In this document: positions 1-10,300 of the stretch, in pieces
Layout: each line of letters starts with the position of its first letter
Position numbering within the stretch: the stretch's first letter is position 1
Origin: Dysidea avara
Taxonomy: Eukaryota; Porifera; Demospongiae; Dictyoceratida; Dysideidae
DNA length: 64,000 bases
Assembly: GCF_963678975.1 (NCBI RefSeq)
Contig: NC_089281.1
Span: forward strand, 6,721,277 to 6,785,276
Direction of reading: 5' to 3'
Made by a program: the position numbers and the translations under genes
The notes under the pieces: model-generated
Seen by the model: the letters and a program-made list of their open reading frames with translations, nothing else
Database searches by the model: none
Told to the model about the DNA's origin: nothing

Positions 1-1445
1 GTCCTGGGTCAACAAATGTATCAAAGAAGCTAAAAAGGCAACTGGTAAACCATTTTATCCAGGTATTTATGTATTTGTTATATCGTGCATATAGTGTGAT
101 ACTCCATCTTCATACAGTTTTAGTGGCCCACAATGGGTTTGTTTTTGACTTCCGCATCCTTGCTGCAGAAGTTGAACGCCGAAATTTAGTACTGCAATTC
201 AACAGAGCAGATTTAGGATTTGCAGACACTCTTTATGAGTTGCAAAAGGTTTGCTAGCACAAATATAACATAAATTAGCGAGCATGGTAGCATCAAGGTG
301 TACTATAGTTCAGCATTGAAACCAGGTCAGGTGAACTGGGTCATGTTTTGACAGGTCAACTGCTAGATTATTGTGCATTGGATCATGTAGCATCTTGCTT
401 GATGGTGACGATAGAAGTGTAAATACTCAAGATGTTTAAAAATGGATCATTGTTGGTGGGTATATTCTAAGAAGAAAGGAAGTAAGCCATGGAAGCAGTT
501 TCAAATTAAGTTATGTGGCTGTTCTAGTAGAGCTTTGACTATTCAGTTAGGGTATTTTGATCATTTGGTGCTTGGAAAACTTACACCTATGTAGGGAAAT
601 GACCGTTTTCATATATCACATAATTCTTGCTTCTTTTCAATGATCACTCATTGGAGAAGCATCAATACAGCATGACAAATGCTACTAGTTGTCTAGCTGG
701 AAAGAAGTTTTTGAATAGAGTTTTCCTGTGTTTAACGTTTAGTTATATAGCCTCAATCTACACATTTACCTTCTGTTCTCGGAAAAAACCATAACACAGA
801 ACAAATTAAAAGTATGAGGCATCTAGTTTAATTGGATCAGATCTAGGTATCTATCCCAGATAACGACCTGGTTTCAACTCTGCTTTAGTTCTTACTCAAA
901 GGGCAGCACATTGTAAGGTTGTACAGAAAATAAAACATGAGTGGGTGAGGTCAAGTAGTAGAGCATGAGAGTTGATGATCTTAGTTCTTTAGTGCCACAC
1001 TTAACTCAGCTATAGTTAACTTGATATGAGACCCACATCACTAAACCTTGTACTCTTGGCTTGAGTTTATTCTTAAAACCAGTGGTCTGGGCACAGTATG
1101 CTAATCTTGAACTATATATTTGTACAGATGAGGAAAGCACGTGATCCTATTCTAAGTGACTGGAGTCCTCAAGAACGGAGGCGATTGTCCATGAACAATT
1201 TACACAGAAAGTACTTTCCAAGACAAAACCACTTTAGTAAGTTCCTTCACTGATTTATTCAGTGTCACTAGTTATATACTGTAACAGGCTCCCATCGAGC
1301 ATTAGAAGATGTCCAGATGATGATTAAAATATTCACCACATCACAACTTAGCAAAGTACTACAGTCTCTTACCATGAGAAGCACTAGTGAAATAATTTCA
1401 GACTGGAAGAAAAAACATAAGGCATATACAATCAGTAATATGTAG
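1..1445 (+). pseudogene. DEDDh 3'-5' exonuclease paralogue, 3' part, truncated C-terminus
   Basis: The window opens inside this gene. Exons deduced by comparison with the copy at 19,056-20,547: 1-62, 118-248, 1128-1236 and 1288-1445, all with GT-AG borders and matching phases. Exon 2 carries the Exo II motif LVAHNGFVFDFRIL and the last exon carries Exo III as SHRALEDVQMM, so the visible catalytic residues (FD, H and D) are kept; Exo I lies outside the window. The reading frame stops at 1443-1445, just after the stretch DWKKKHKAYTISNM, about 60 codons earlier than in the paralogue, so a C-terminal region is missing. The intron between exons 2 and 3 has swollen to about 880 bp and holds a hAT-like element. 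It may be a shortened but expressed gene or a young pseudogene; I favour degenerating copy because of the lost tail and the decayed fragment just downstream. Confidence 0.6.
311..882. mobile_element. Non-autonomous hAT-like element (572 bp) in exonuclease intron
   Basis: Left end CAGCATTGAAACCAGGTC and right end (reverse complement) CAGAGTTGAAACCAGGTC form an imperfect 18-bp terminal inverted repeat. It is flanked by CTATAGTT (303-310) and CTTTAGTT (883-890), a 7/8 match expected of an aged 8-bp hAT target duplication. No transposase frame is visible inside. The ends match the 68-bp element at 3523-3590, so both belong to one family. Confidence 0.7.
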
Positions 1446-1609
1446 TATAGGAATGATGTAATCTGTATAGCACATGAATGCTGTTTCCACTGATGTTCAC
1501 ATTTTCCAAAAGCAATATTATTTACTTCTGTAAATATTTTGCTTTCATGAGCATGTTAAATCATATTCCGTATTCTTAGCTTAATAACAAATTAAATTTT
1601 CAAAGTGTC

Positions 1610-1750
1610 GATTCACAAAGTTCTGTAACTTCTTAAGAATGCTACTCTGCATATCAGCAGAAGTTGAACACGCCAGAAAATAATGTTGCAGTTCCTAAGG
1701 TATATATGATGTTTGCAGATACGCAACTTTGAGCTGAGAAAGGTGAGAGT
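1610..1750 (+). pseudogene. Decayed exon fragment of the DEDDh exonuclease
   Basis: This stretch resembles exon 2 of the exonuclease copies (19,857-19,987). GCAGAAGTTGAAC is shared, followed by a diverged stretch, then a shared GCAGATAC/GCAGACAC block and a GAGCTGAGAAAGGT/GAGTTAAAAAAGGT end at the donor. Several stops and indels break the frame. It is a third, non-coding relic about 170 bp downstream of the truncated copy, which implies repeated local duplication of this gene. Confidence 0.5.
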
Positions 1751-2008
1751 GAAATTGGAGTAGTTTCATGAAGTTAGATTTTTTAAAGACAACACAGTAT
1801 TTGTGACTAGATATATACGTCATGTGCCATCCATACCTACATGATTACATCATGTATGTTCATTACACACAGCTATGTAGGTGCCTCCATCATTCCTTCA
1901 TCTAGGAATGACTCGGGGGGGGGCAAAATACAGTTTTATCAGAGTAAGGGGGGTGATAGTGTAAGCATATCTGTGCTTACTTTTATGTGCATGGGCCATG
2001 TCCACTAT

Positions 2009-2380
2009 ATTGCTTTTGGTGCATTCTCAGGTGCAGTTCCTCCAAATAACATGCCACTCCAGAAAATTTTACATTTTAGACTCTTGTAGATCGCTTCTGG
2101 TACATTCTCAGATACTAAAAATGTGACATGCCGCTCCAGAAATTTTTGTATTTTCAACTTTTAGATTGCTTTTGATGCATTCTGAGGTACTTGAGAATAA
2201 CATACTGCTCCAGGAAAATTTTTGCATTTCAGACTCTCATAGATTGCTTTTGGTGCATTCTCGGGTACCTGAGAATGTGATATGCTGCTCCAGAAATTTT
2301 TTGCATTTTAGACTGAGAATAAAATGCCATTCATCTCGTGGATTGCTTCGGATGCATTCTGAGACACTTTCATTTAAACT
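2009..2380. repeat. Tandem repeat, about 74-bp unit, 4-5 diverged copies
   Basis: The phrase TTGCTTTTGGTGCATTCTC or a close variant recurs at about 2010, 2093, 2167, 2244 and 2343. Each is followed by a variant of ATGCYRCTCCAGAAA and then TTTGCATTTTAGACT. The short open frames here follow from the repeat and look non-coding. Confidence 0.75.
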
Positions 2381-2514
2381 ATTGCTTAAAATTTAAGGGG
2401 GCAAAAATCGAGTGCCCCCTGCCCTTAACCTAAATGAAACTCTGTCCATAATTTCTGTTGCAATCCTTTGAGTGGAATAATGTGGAGGATGACTGTCTTG
2501 CAAAAATATTAGGC

Positions 2515-2770
2515 TCCAAGGCTCCTTATAGAAACTGCAGTGTGGTGGTGCATGATGTGACAGTCATAAAGTACTGAGTTAACTAGTGTGCAGTAAAAAG
2601 CTGTTGTCTAGCGGGTGCAATCTGCCCAAAAAGCTGTAGGATTATTGTAATTTAACAGCTTAAAAGGCTCAAAATGTTCATTTGTTTGAAAACATGGAAT
2701 GTAAGGGCAGCTGTGCTAAGTACATAATAGTACTTAGCACAGCTGCAATGGCTGCCCTATAACTCCATTA
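2515..2770 (+). repeat. Dispersed repeat, copy A (inverted partner at 6105-6265)
   Basis: Blocks such as TAGAAACTGCAGTG, GCATGATGTGACAGTCATAA, GTACTGAGTTAACTAGTGTG and CAGCTGCAATGGCTGCCCTA match the reverse complement of 6105-6265. This copy carries about 100 extra bases between the CAATCTGCC block and the CAGCTGCAATGG block. Confidence 0.7.
2709..2744. repeat. Short palindrome with 15-bp arms
   Basis: AGCTGTGCTAAGTAC is followed after a short AT-rich loop (ATAATA) by its reverse complement GTACTTAGCACAGCT. It falls at the boundary of the sequence that copy A has and copy B (6105-6265) lacks, so it may mark the end of an insertion. Confidence 0.6.
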
Positions 2771-3352
2771 CAACAGCATGCATGCATGCAAGAGTGTGCA
2801 AAAGTATTGCAATCTGCATGTGTATTATAGATCTTGATTTATTCATTATGCTTGCATGTTTATGATAGTTCACCACCTTTATTAAAGGAGGCACGTATGC
2901 AGTACAAACTCCTCAACCTTGCAAGCTACATAGCAAGTTTCCAAACTATAAGATATTGCATGAGCGTTTTAATTGTATGCAAGTTAAAAGCACTATGCAA
3001 GTACTGGTTAACCTGTAGTGCAATGACAACACATGCAAGACATACATGCACTGATATAATGCTAGGGTAGTATAGCCAGTCACTGAAAGTATAAGAAGTG
3101 GCATTTTTACACCTATAGCATTGCAGAATGGTGACAGCTAAAGAATTTTAATCAGCCCTTTTAGGTGATGTCATTTCTGGTTACTATGAATGAATAAAAT
3201 ATTGTGTAAATTTGGTGCATTAGTTTGTAGTTTTTGATAGACTCATTCTGGCAATTGATACAAGTTGCAACGTACAGCTTCATTAACAGGTACTTATAAA
3301 ATAATCACAGAGTTTTAGGCTACCAGTTGTTGTTCCCAGCTAACACTACCAG

Positions 3353-4399
3353 ATGGAGGTTCAAATCAACTATACACTGTGTGATCAGTCATCAAATGGA
3401 TCTTCTGATAATGTCTTCTCTGATGTCCCATTGTTTGCTACCTACTTAAAGATATTGCTGTTGCTACTAGCAATCCCTATTGTTGTGATATCAGCTTCAT
3501 TGATTATACATGTCATATGGAACAACGTTGAAACCGGGTCACTACTGCTGACCCGGATGACCCGGATGAACCGACCCGGTTTCAACGCTGATATGGAAGA
3601 ATGAAAGATTACACAAGAAATATTATTTCTTTGTGGTCAACCCTCTTATCAATGATATTGCCACTACACCTAAATATGTGTACGAGATATATATTCAATG
3701 ATCCTATATTTGTTGGATGTGAAGGTGGAACACAATGATATCATCTTTGCCATTTTAACAATCCCAAGAATCAACTTGCATTATTCCTTTCTCCTCCTGG
3801 CTATTGATCATGTCATTGGTGTTGGGTTCCCATATCATCACAGGAAGATAATGACAATTAGAGTAGTCCTTATAACTGCTGCATGGCTATTGGCAGCTAT
3901 TACTACATTCATTGTCAGGGTTACATCGACTGTAGAGTTCGCACCTCCTTTTGGTAGTTATACACCATCATCTGGTCCAGTGGGGTCCATTATAGTTATG
4001 GTTTCATTGTTTATGTCCATAGGACCGATAGTGGTTAGCAATGCTTACCTGTACTACATCGCAATCAATACCACCCAAAATGAAAGCAGATGCAGTAGGC
4101 TTGGCTTGCATGTGAAGAAAGTTCAATAATCTTTGTATTCTATTAGTTTCATTGTTATCTCCACCATGTAATTTTCTGTTCTGCTCTAGTTTCTTGTTTG
4201 ATTTGGTATCACCTATGTGTACATCTTCCTATTATATTACCCAATTGAATGGTGTCAAATAATATCCCACTTCTTCATTTATGGCATATACATGAAAGAG
4301 ATCCGAAGGTGTTTACAGAAATACAAATTATACCAAAGATTTCAAAGAATAGTTCATTTGCGACCCAGCCAGGTTGTTCCAGTTATTCCACACAACTGA
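3353..4399 (+). pseudogene. Rhodopsin-like seven-helix GPCR, disrupted
   Basis: The 5' part has N-glycosylation sites (NYT, NGS) and a first helix (about 3440-3520). The frame is then broken by a 68-bp element plus 8-bp target duplication (76 bp, not a multiple of 3). Beyond it in another frame come a TM2-like stretch with FFVVNPLINDIA, then from 3698 a TM3-TM5-like stretch whose AIDHVIGVGFPYHHR segment sits where class A receptors carry the DRY motif, and finally a TM6/7-like stretch with YYPIEWCQIISHFFIYGIY and a basic helix 8 (4217-4399). A further frame change occurs near 3698 and another before 4217. Some could hide an intron, but the element insertion is a clear lesion. The receptor subfamily and ligand cannot be told. 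Confidence 0.6.
3523..3590. mobile_element. 68-bp hAT-like mini-MITE inside the GPCR
   Basis: Ends CAACGTTGAAACCGGGTC and, reverse-complemented, CAGCGTTGAAACCGGGTC are 17/18 identical inverted repeats. Flanks are perfect 8-bp direct repeats ATATGGAA at 3515-3522 and 3591-3598. It is little more than two terminal repeats around GACCCGG-rich sequence. The perfect duplication implies a recent insertion. Confidence 0.85.
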
Positions 4400-6104
4400 C
4401 AATAAACCAGCAGACAGTAATTAGCAAACTACTATAGTAACATAGCTATGTTATATCCCTGTCTTGGAGCAGTAGTGTAGTAGTTAGTGTATTGTTGTAT
4501 TTTTGCATGTGTGCTATTTCATAGCTTATGATAATCTCTGTTGTAGCTATACCATAGGAAGTTAAGACCAGAAAAAAATGACTATTTTGTGCACTTTGTG
4601 ATATAATTGTAAAACCTTTCTGCACAACTTCACTCCTTTTCAGGAGTAGATCTAGGAGGGGTGCTAAGTGGAGGAAGGGAGTGCTACAAAGTGGCAACTG
4701 GCATGCTTTTATGAAACTGTGTTTTGTGCCACTATCATCGTTTCTGCATACAGAACTTATGGAACCTTTTAGGTTTTATCCACCAGAATACACCAGTACA
4801 TGTCAAAAGAACACACAGAAATTTTTCGATGGTGCTAAGCTTCACAGCAGTGTATTCAGGCTCAGGATTGCTGCAAGTGGGTCCCCTCACCAGACTGATT
4901 TTTCTTTGTAATTATGCCTATCTTTTTGTAATTTTCAACGCTTCCTTGCCATGCATGCACACACAGGTGTTAATTACTAACTCTGTTGTAGTGGTCACAT
5001 GTGACTGAAGGCTCATGCATTTATTAGTTTGTCTCATTATTATTTCAATAACGATTGTTCTCTCTCATATAGTGACTAGCTAGTACAGTGTGCAAAGCAC
5101 ACTCAGCATGCAGAGCATATACTCTATTTAGGAGTTATTGGGGCATGCCTCCACAGAAAAATTTTGAACCTCCTGAGATTGAATTTGGTGATAATTTTGA
5201 CTGAGTATAAGCATATAGGAATTGTGAGCCACTTTAACTATGTGAAACCACTATATTCTCTAGCAGTGGTAAAGGGCACTCTAAATTGAACAGTATAAAA
5301 ACTGGTATTGAATGAAGATTTGTTACAATAAAGCCATTTTACTGTTGTATTACCTTTGGATAGAAATATCTGTTAACTGTGGCTTACCAACAAATTGTAC
5401 AGCAGCTGTCTCATATAGACATGCACAATATGTAATAGATAAAGTAGTACATGCTATATACAGCCTAGCAATAACATTAATACACACCCAGCTAACTTTA
5501 TAGGCCAAAAGTCTTATAGTCTGTCCATATCCAATTTCATTCCAACAGTTCTATGCATAAAAAGTTGAACAAATTGTTTCCTTGCATGGGCTTTTGATAT
5601 CACTTGCCAATTGGATGAAAATATTTGCCAATTCCTAGCTCTTTCAGCTTCATTAACACATCTGTTTTTTATAAAATTGAAAGTCTGTAAAGTGGAAAGA
5701 TACTTTTCCCAAGAGCTAGAACAAACTTAAGACCAATAGCACCAACTGTCCCATAACTTCGAATTCTTAAAATCCAGTGCACCGATACTACAGGTGACAA
5801 GAAAGAGGAGACTATAATATAATAGCAACATTGTCTGTAAAAATCAGTGGCTATATATAGTTAGCATCATCAAAAAGTTCTGAAATGACACCCAGTGTTA
5901 TCATTCATGCTAAGAGAACAACGTTACAGTGTCCACCCATATACACTTTGTTATTTATTAAGGCTTTACAGCACAAGTGCTAAAGGCCTGTTGGACACCT
6001 GGTGGTACAACTTGTTTAATTAAATTATGTTGGAAAAGGTACAGAAAGGAGAAAAATCCATGACTGAAACTGGACAGCCTCGAACCTGCAGCCATCCGAT
6101 TTAC

Positions 6105-6265
6105 ACTCGCTACTGCTGCTGTATAGGGCAACCATTGCAGCTGTACTTTTAGGCAGATTGCATTTTGCAGAGAACAGTTTTTCACCGCACACTAGTTAAC
6201 TCAGTACTTTATGACTGTCACATCATGCACCACTGTATTGCAGTTTCTATAAAGAGCCATGGATT
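6105..6265 (-). repeat. Dispersed repeat, copy B
   Basis: The reverse complement shares long blocks with 2515-2770, including GCATGATGTGACAGTCATAA and GTACTGAGTTAACTAGTGTG. The two copies are about 3.5 kb apart in opposite orientation. No coding potential or terminal repeats were recognised. Confidence 0.7.
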
Positions 6266-7324
6266 ATATTTACACCCTAAAGATTTAAACAACTGCATGG
6301 ACTTGTAGACACATTGGGGATGATAATACCAAACTGGTTTTCTTTAGTACAACTACAAGCTATATAGACCATTCAGTTAGCTATAATTAAATGCTGTATG
6401 ATATAACTGATGAATTAAGTCTGTGATGCCATTACTGAAACATGAAGAATAGCTATATAGTTGTCTAGTTCTTTGGTGGATTGAGCTGCAGATGTGTATG
6501 CAAGGGACACCAATTCAGATTAGTGTGCCTGCACAAGTAGAACTTCGCATTTTGACAATATATTATATAAAACTGCCATGACTATATGTAATAATCATTC
6601 TGAAGATATAATTGTACTAAGCTTTGAACATGTGTCCATCACAAGAAGGTCATGTAGACGTAACTATTTCAGAGTAAATTATTGTGACCACTGTATATGT
6701 ATAATTACATACTTTCCATACTGTAGTGAACCTATATACAATTGATGTTAGTATATACTGCTGCTGTCAGTTTGTTCTTAGCTATTTATAGCATGCAATT
6801 TGCTGACAAGTTTTCAATTCAATATACGTTTATTATAGGGTTAGTTGATGTAAGCAAAATGCTACGAAATATACTGCATTGCTTCCTTCAATTCATTATG
6901 TATAGTGAATATTATCAATATAGTATACAGACACACTTTCACTGATCATTACTTTGTGCTCAATAAACACTTAATTCCTTCAGATCCTCAAGCTCATATT
7001 CAATTTAACATATAATTAGTGGGTGGAAAATTGTGTGTTATGTATGTACACTGGACCCATCTAGTCAGCATGCAAAATTTTAAAATTATAAAAAAATAAC
7101 TTTATATACCACTTAGGTAATAACACATCTAGTAGCTAGCTATATCTTATGTGTATTCTCCCAGTTCTCAGAGAAACAGACATAATATGATTATGCAGCT
7201 GAATATTCATACAACAATGAATATACACAATAGCAGTTCAGTTCATTGTATACAGGAAATCAGGAACCAGTAAAGGAGCAAATTATTAATTTTTTTTTTG
7301 AAATTGTTTTCAGTTTTATTGTGT

Positions 7325-7326
7325 TT

Positions 7327-7357
<31 letters not shown>
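7325..7357. repeat. Poly-T / poly-G homopolymer junction
   Basis: A run of about 13 T is followed directly by a run of more than 20 G, then CTCACACACAAG. Such tracts can form G-quadruplexes but are also frequent assembly or sequencing artefacts. Exact lengths should not be trusted. Confidence 0.6.
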
Positions 7358-7399
7358 CTCACACACAAGCCTATAGCTATACTGATTTACATTACAAAA

Positions 7400-10300
7400 T
7401 TAAGGAAAAGGAAAAAAAGAAAACTGATGCTGCATAACAGATGGTTCATTCCTTTCTGGAAACCAGTTGAGTTTATTAAACTCTGCCCAAAAAGCATCAC
7501 AATAGTTGAACATTCTCTTTGCTCCAGTAATGGAGTCCAGAAGCATATCTTGTGCTTTGTTGTACTTCTTTTCACCCAACAATTCATATGATCTCAGCAT
7601 CATATATCTTGGACCAAATACTCGACATGTCTTTATCTTCTTCTTCAACTTTTTCATTGTCTAATGACACAACAAATTCAACACAAATCTCATCAGATAT
7701 GTATGAGTACCTTAGTGGCTTGTTTGCTGATAGTTTTATCATCAAGTGAGTTGTTAAGGAGTAGCAAACACTCAGCTTGTCGACAAAATGCCTTGGTCAT
7801 CGCAAAATTGTATGAGGTAGGTGTTTTACCTGAATGTTATTGCAATCATAGATCAACAGTGGCTATGATATATTACAGGAGCATAGGAAGATATTTCACT
7901 TATGGGTGCCCAGTGTTAAAGCTGAATACCATAAAAAAAAAGGTCGCCAGTGTACGTGACTGCTTTATTAGAGTATCTCAATCTTTTCAGTAATATATAA
8001 TACAGTGTGCTGACACCAATTAGTTATGCAACTGAAAATATTTATGGGTGCCCAAGCACCCATGGTACCCATGCTTCCTACACCTCTGTATTATACAAAC
8101 AACAGAATGTTTTGATGCTTTACGCTATTACTGCACAACATCCCAGCATATACTGCCTGCACACAATACACTTACTATTGGCTATAGCAATGTATTTCTT
8201 TGCCAGACGCCACTGTCTTATTCTTGCATACCTACAATGATCACATACTAATGGCAATATACACTGACTGGACTACTACTACTCACCATGTTGCCAAACA
8301 AGTAGCCAGATAGAAGTCTTCACCAGTTGTGAACTTTTGAATACAGTATCGCTTTGCTGCTGCTATCATGTCTTCAAAATCATCTGGCTTCATACCTGTA
8401 TAATACAGTGAAAAATAACAAACACCCAAAACCTATTGTGGTATACCACATAACACAATGGTTAGCTATATACACCATGCATGAAGTTTTATGTAGCATG
8501 TTGCAGAAAACCATTAAACATACCTAAGGGCATGGTTAGGTGCAATGAAGCACTTAAATCATTGTGCTGAACAAATTATATAGGTATAATGCATGTAGTA
8601 AAGAGTCATGTAGTGCTGATAAAACATACCAATTTCCAAGAAAACATCAAAATTTCCACAAGTGATGAGTGCTGTAATTCTATCATGATCTTCAAGATCT
8701 TTCGGAATGTCACACATCTGGTTAAGGCATTCCTTGATAGCTGGAGTACTAAGAGGAAAGAAGAAAAATCTTTGATGTCATGCCAAAATGCACACACACA
8801 ACACTCACAAAATGTTTTACAGCAAAATTTCACAACACACAACACACACATATACGAGAATTACCATTATTAGTATATTAACTCACTTCAACATTAACAA
8901 TTCTGTGGAAAGATACTCTATTGTGGTGGTCAATAGTATAGAAACATCATGTTTTTCAACAATAGACATGGATGTTTTTCCTGTATACAAACAATTACAA
9001 ATAATGTTACTGCAATTCTATCCAACTTGCATACCCTTCTGGCCTGCCACCACAATTTCACCATGGCACAATTCAAACATCATGGTTGATCTAAGCAAGT
9101 GTAGAGTGGCAGTACTGTCATCCAAGTTCATCTCTGATGACCTATGACCATATATCAATCACTACAACATCTTATGGTTAACTATTACACTTACTTCTTG
9201 TTGGCTTTCTTCACATAATGTTCACTCAAATTGTCAAGACTGTACAATTGGCAGCAGTCAATTACAGAAGCATATGCTTCCATCAGCTGTAATACATTCT
9301 CATTGTCTATCATATACACAAACCAACAAAGTATAGCTACCTCATAAATGTCTCCACACTTCTCAGCAGCATTGAGCTGTTGGTATGAAGACATCAATGC
9401 TAGTAAGTTTTGTTGTTGATGGTGATAGGCTTTGGTTAGTTGACCTATACAGTACGCTCTCTCACACTGAACTCCATCAAGATATAGTTTCCTATAGAAA
9501 TGATGATGGTCAATAACACATTAGCTCAATAAATTTCATACACAGTTCTAGCACTTACTTCTTCTGGGACAGTTTCGATGTTTTCACATTTAAATAATGC
9601 TTGACAGCTTGATAGGCTAGGTTAAAAGCTAATCCAACTTTGGTTGATGGCAATTTAATACCAAGATGACCGACTCCTTTTTTAAAGTGAATGATACTTT
9701 CTTCTACTTTACCAGCATTAAATAATGCCTAAAGAATTTAAAAAAAGATTATACAAGTATACAGCCAAATATAGATTAACTCACTTGGCCATAGCAGGTC
9801 TCAAACTCAGCCATGCTCTCATATTGTGTGATGTTCTCATCAAACATATTACCACTGAATTGATTGCAGTATCCTAACAACTCTGTGTTATTTCCATTTG
9901 CTTCCACATCAAATGTTGCATCCACGATGCCAGAATCAACAAAACCAACCATTCCCATTTCAAATACATCTCCTTTAACGGTTACAGTGAATGTCTCAAA
10001 TCTCATGAACTTTAAACTCACCAGTAACTTCACCATCTTCACCATGAACATTTGATATCATCTCTTCAAAAACTGATGATGGAATATCAGCTTGGATAAT
10101 ACCAGTGATACAGGCAGCCCCTTCATCTTCTGTGGCAATCACAACATCACTAGAACATGTTGGTTCTTCCATATAATCCATCATGGTTGATTGATCTTGT
10201 AAATTGGAACGTTTGCTAATAGTAAGCAAAGTGCAGGCAACATGCTGAGGCTCTGGTGTAAATGAATCATTGGTGGCTATGCAGCTTAATTCAGACTCAT

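Larger units (their letters stand above)
4440..7399. other. Intergenic region with repeats, no supported gene
   Basis: I see only short, low-quality frames here. The recognisable content is the inverted repeat copy at 6105-6265 and a long T run followed by a G run at about 7325-7357. The region separates the GPCR pseudogene from the 3' end of the minus-strand helical-repeat gene. Confidence 0.5.

Noticed and set aside
2834-3070. Open frame of 78 codons (+)
   Set aside because: Unlikely composition and no splice or homology support.
7325-7357. Poly-G tract as a functional G-quadruplex
   Set aside because: A T-run followed by a G-run of this kind is a common assembly artefact; function cannot be judged from the sequence.
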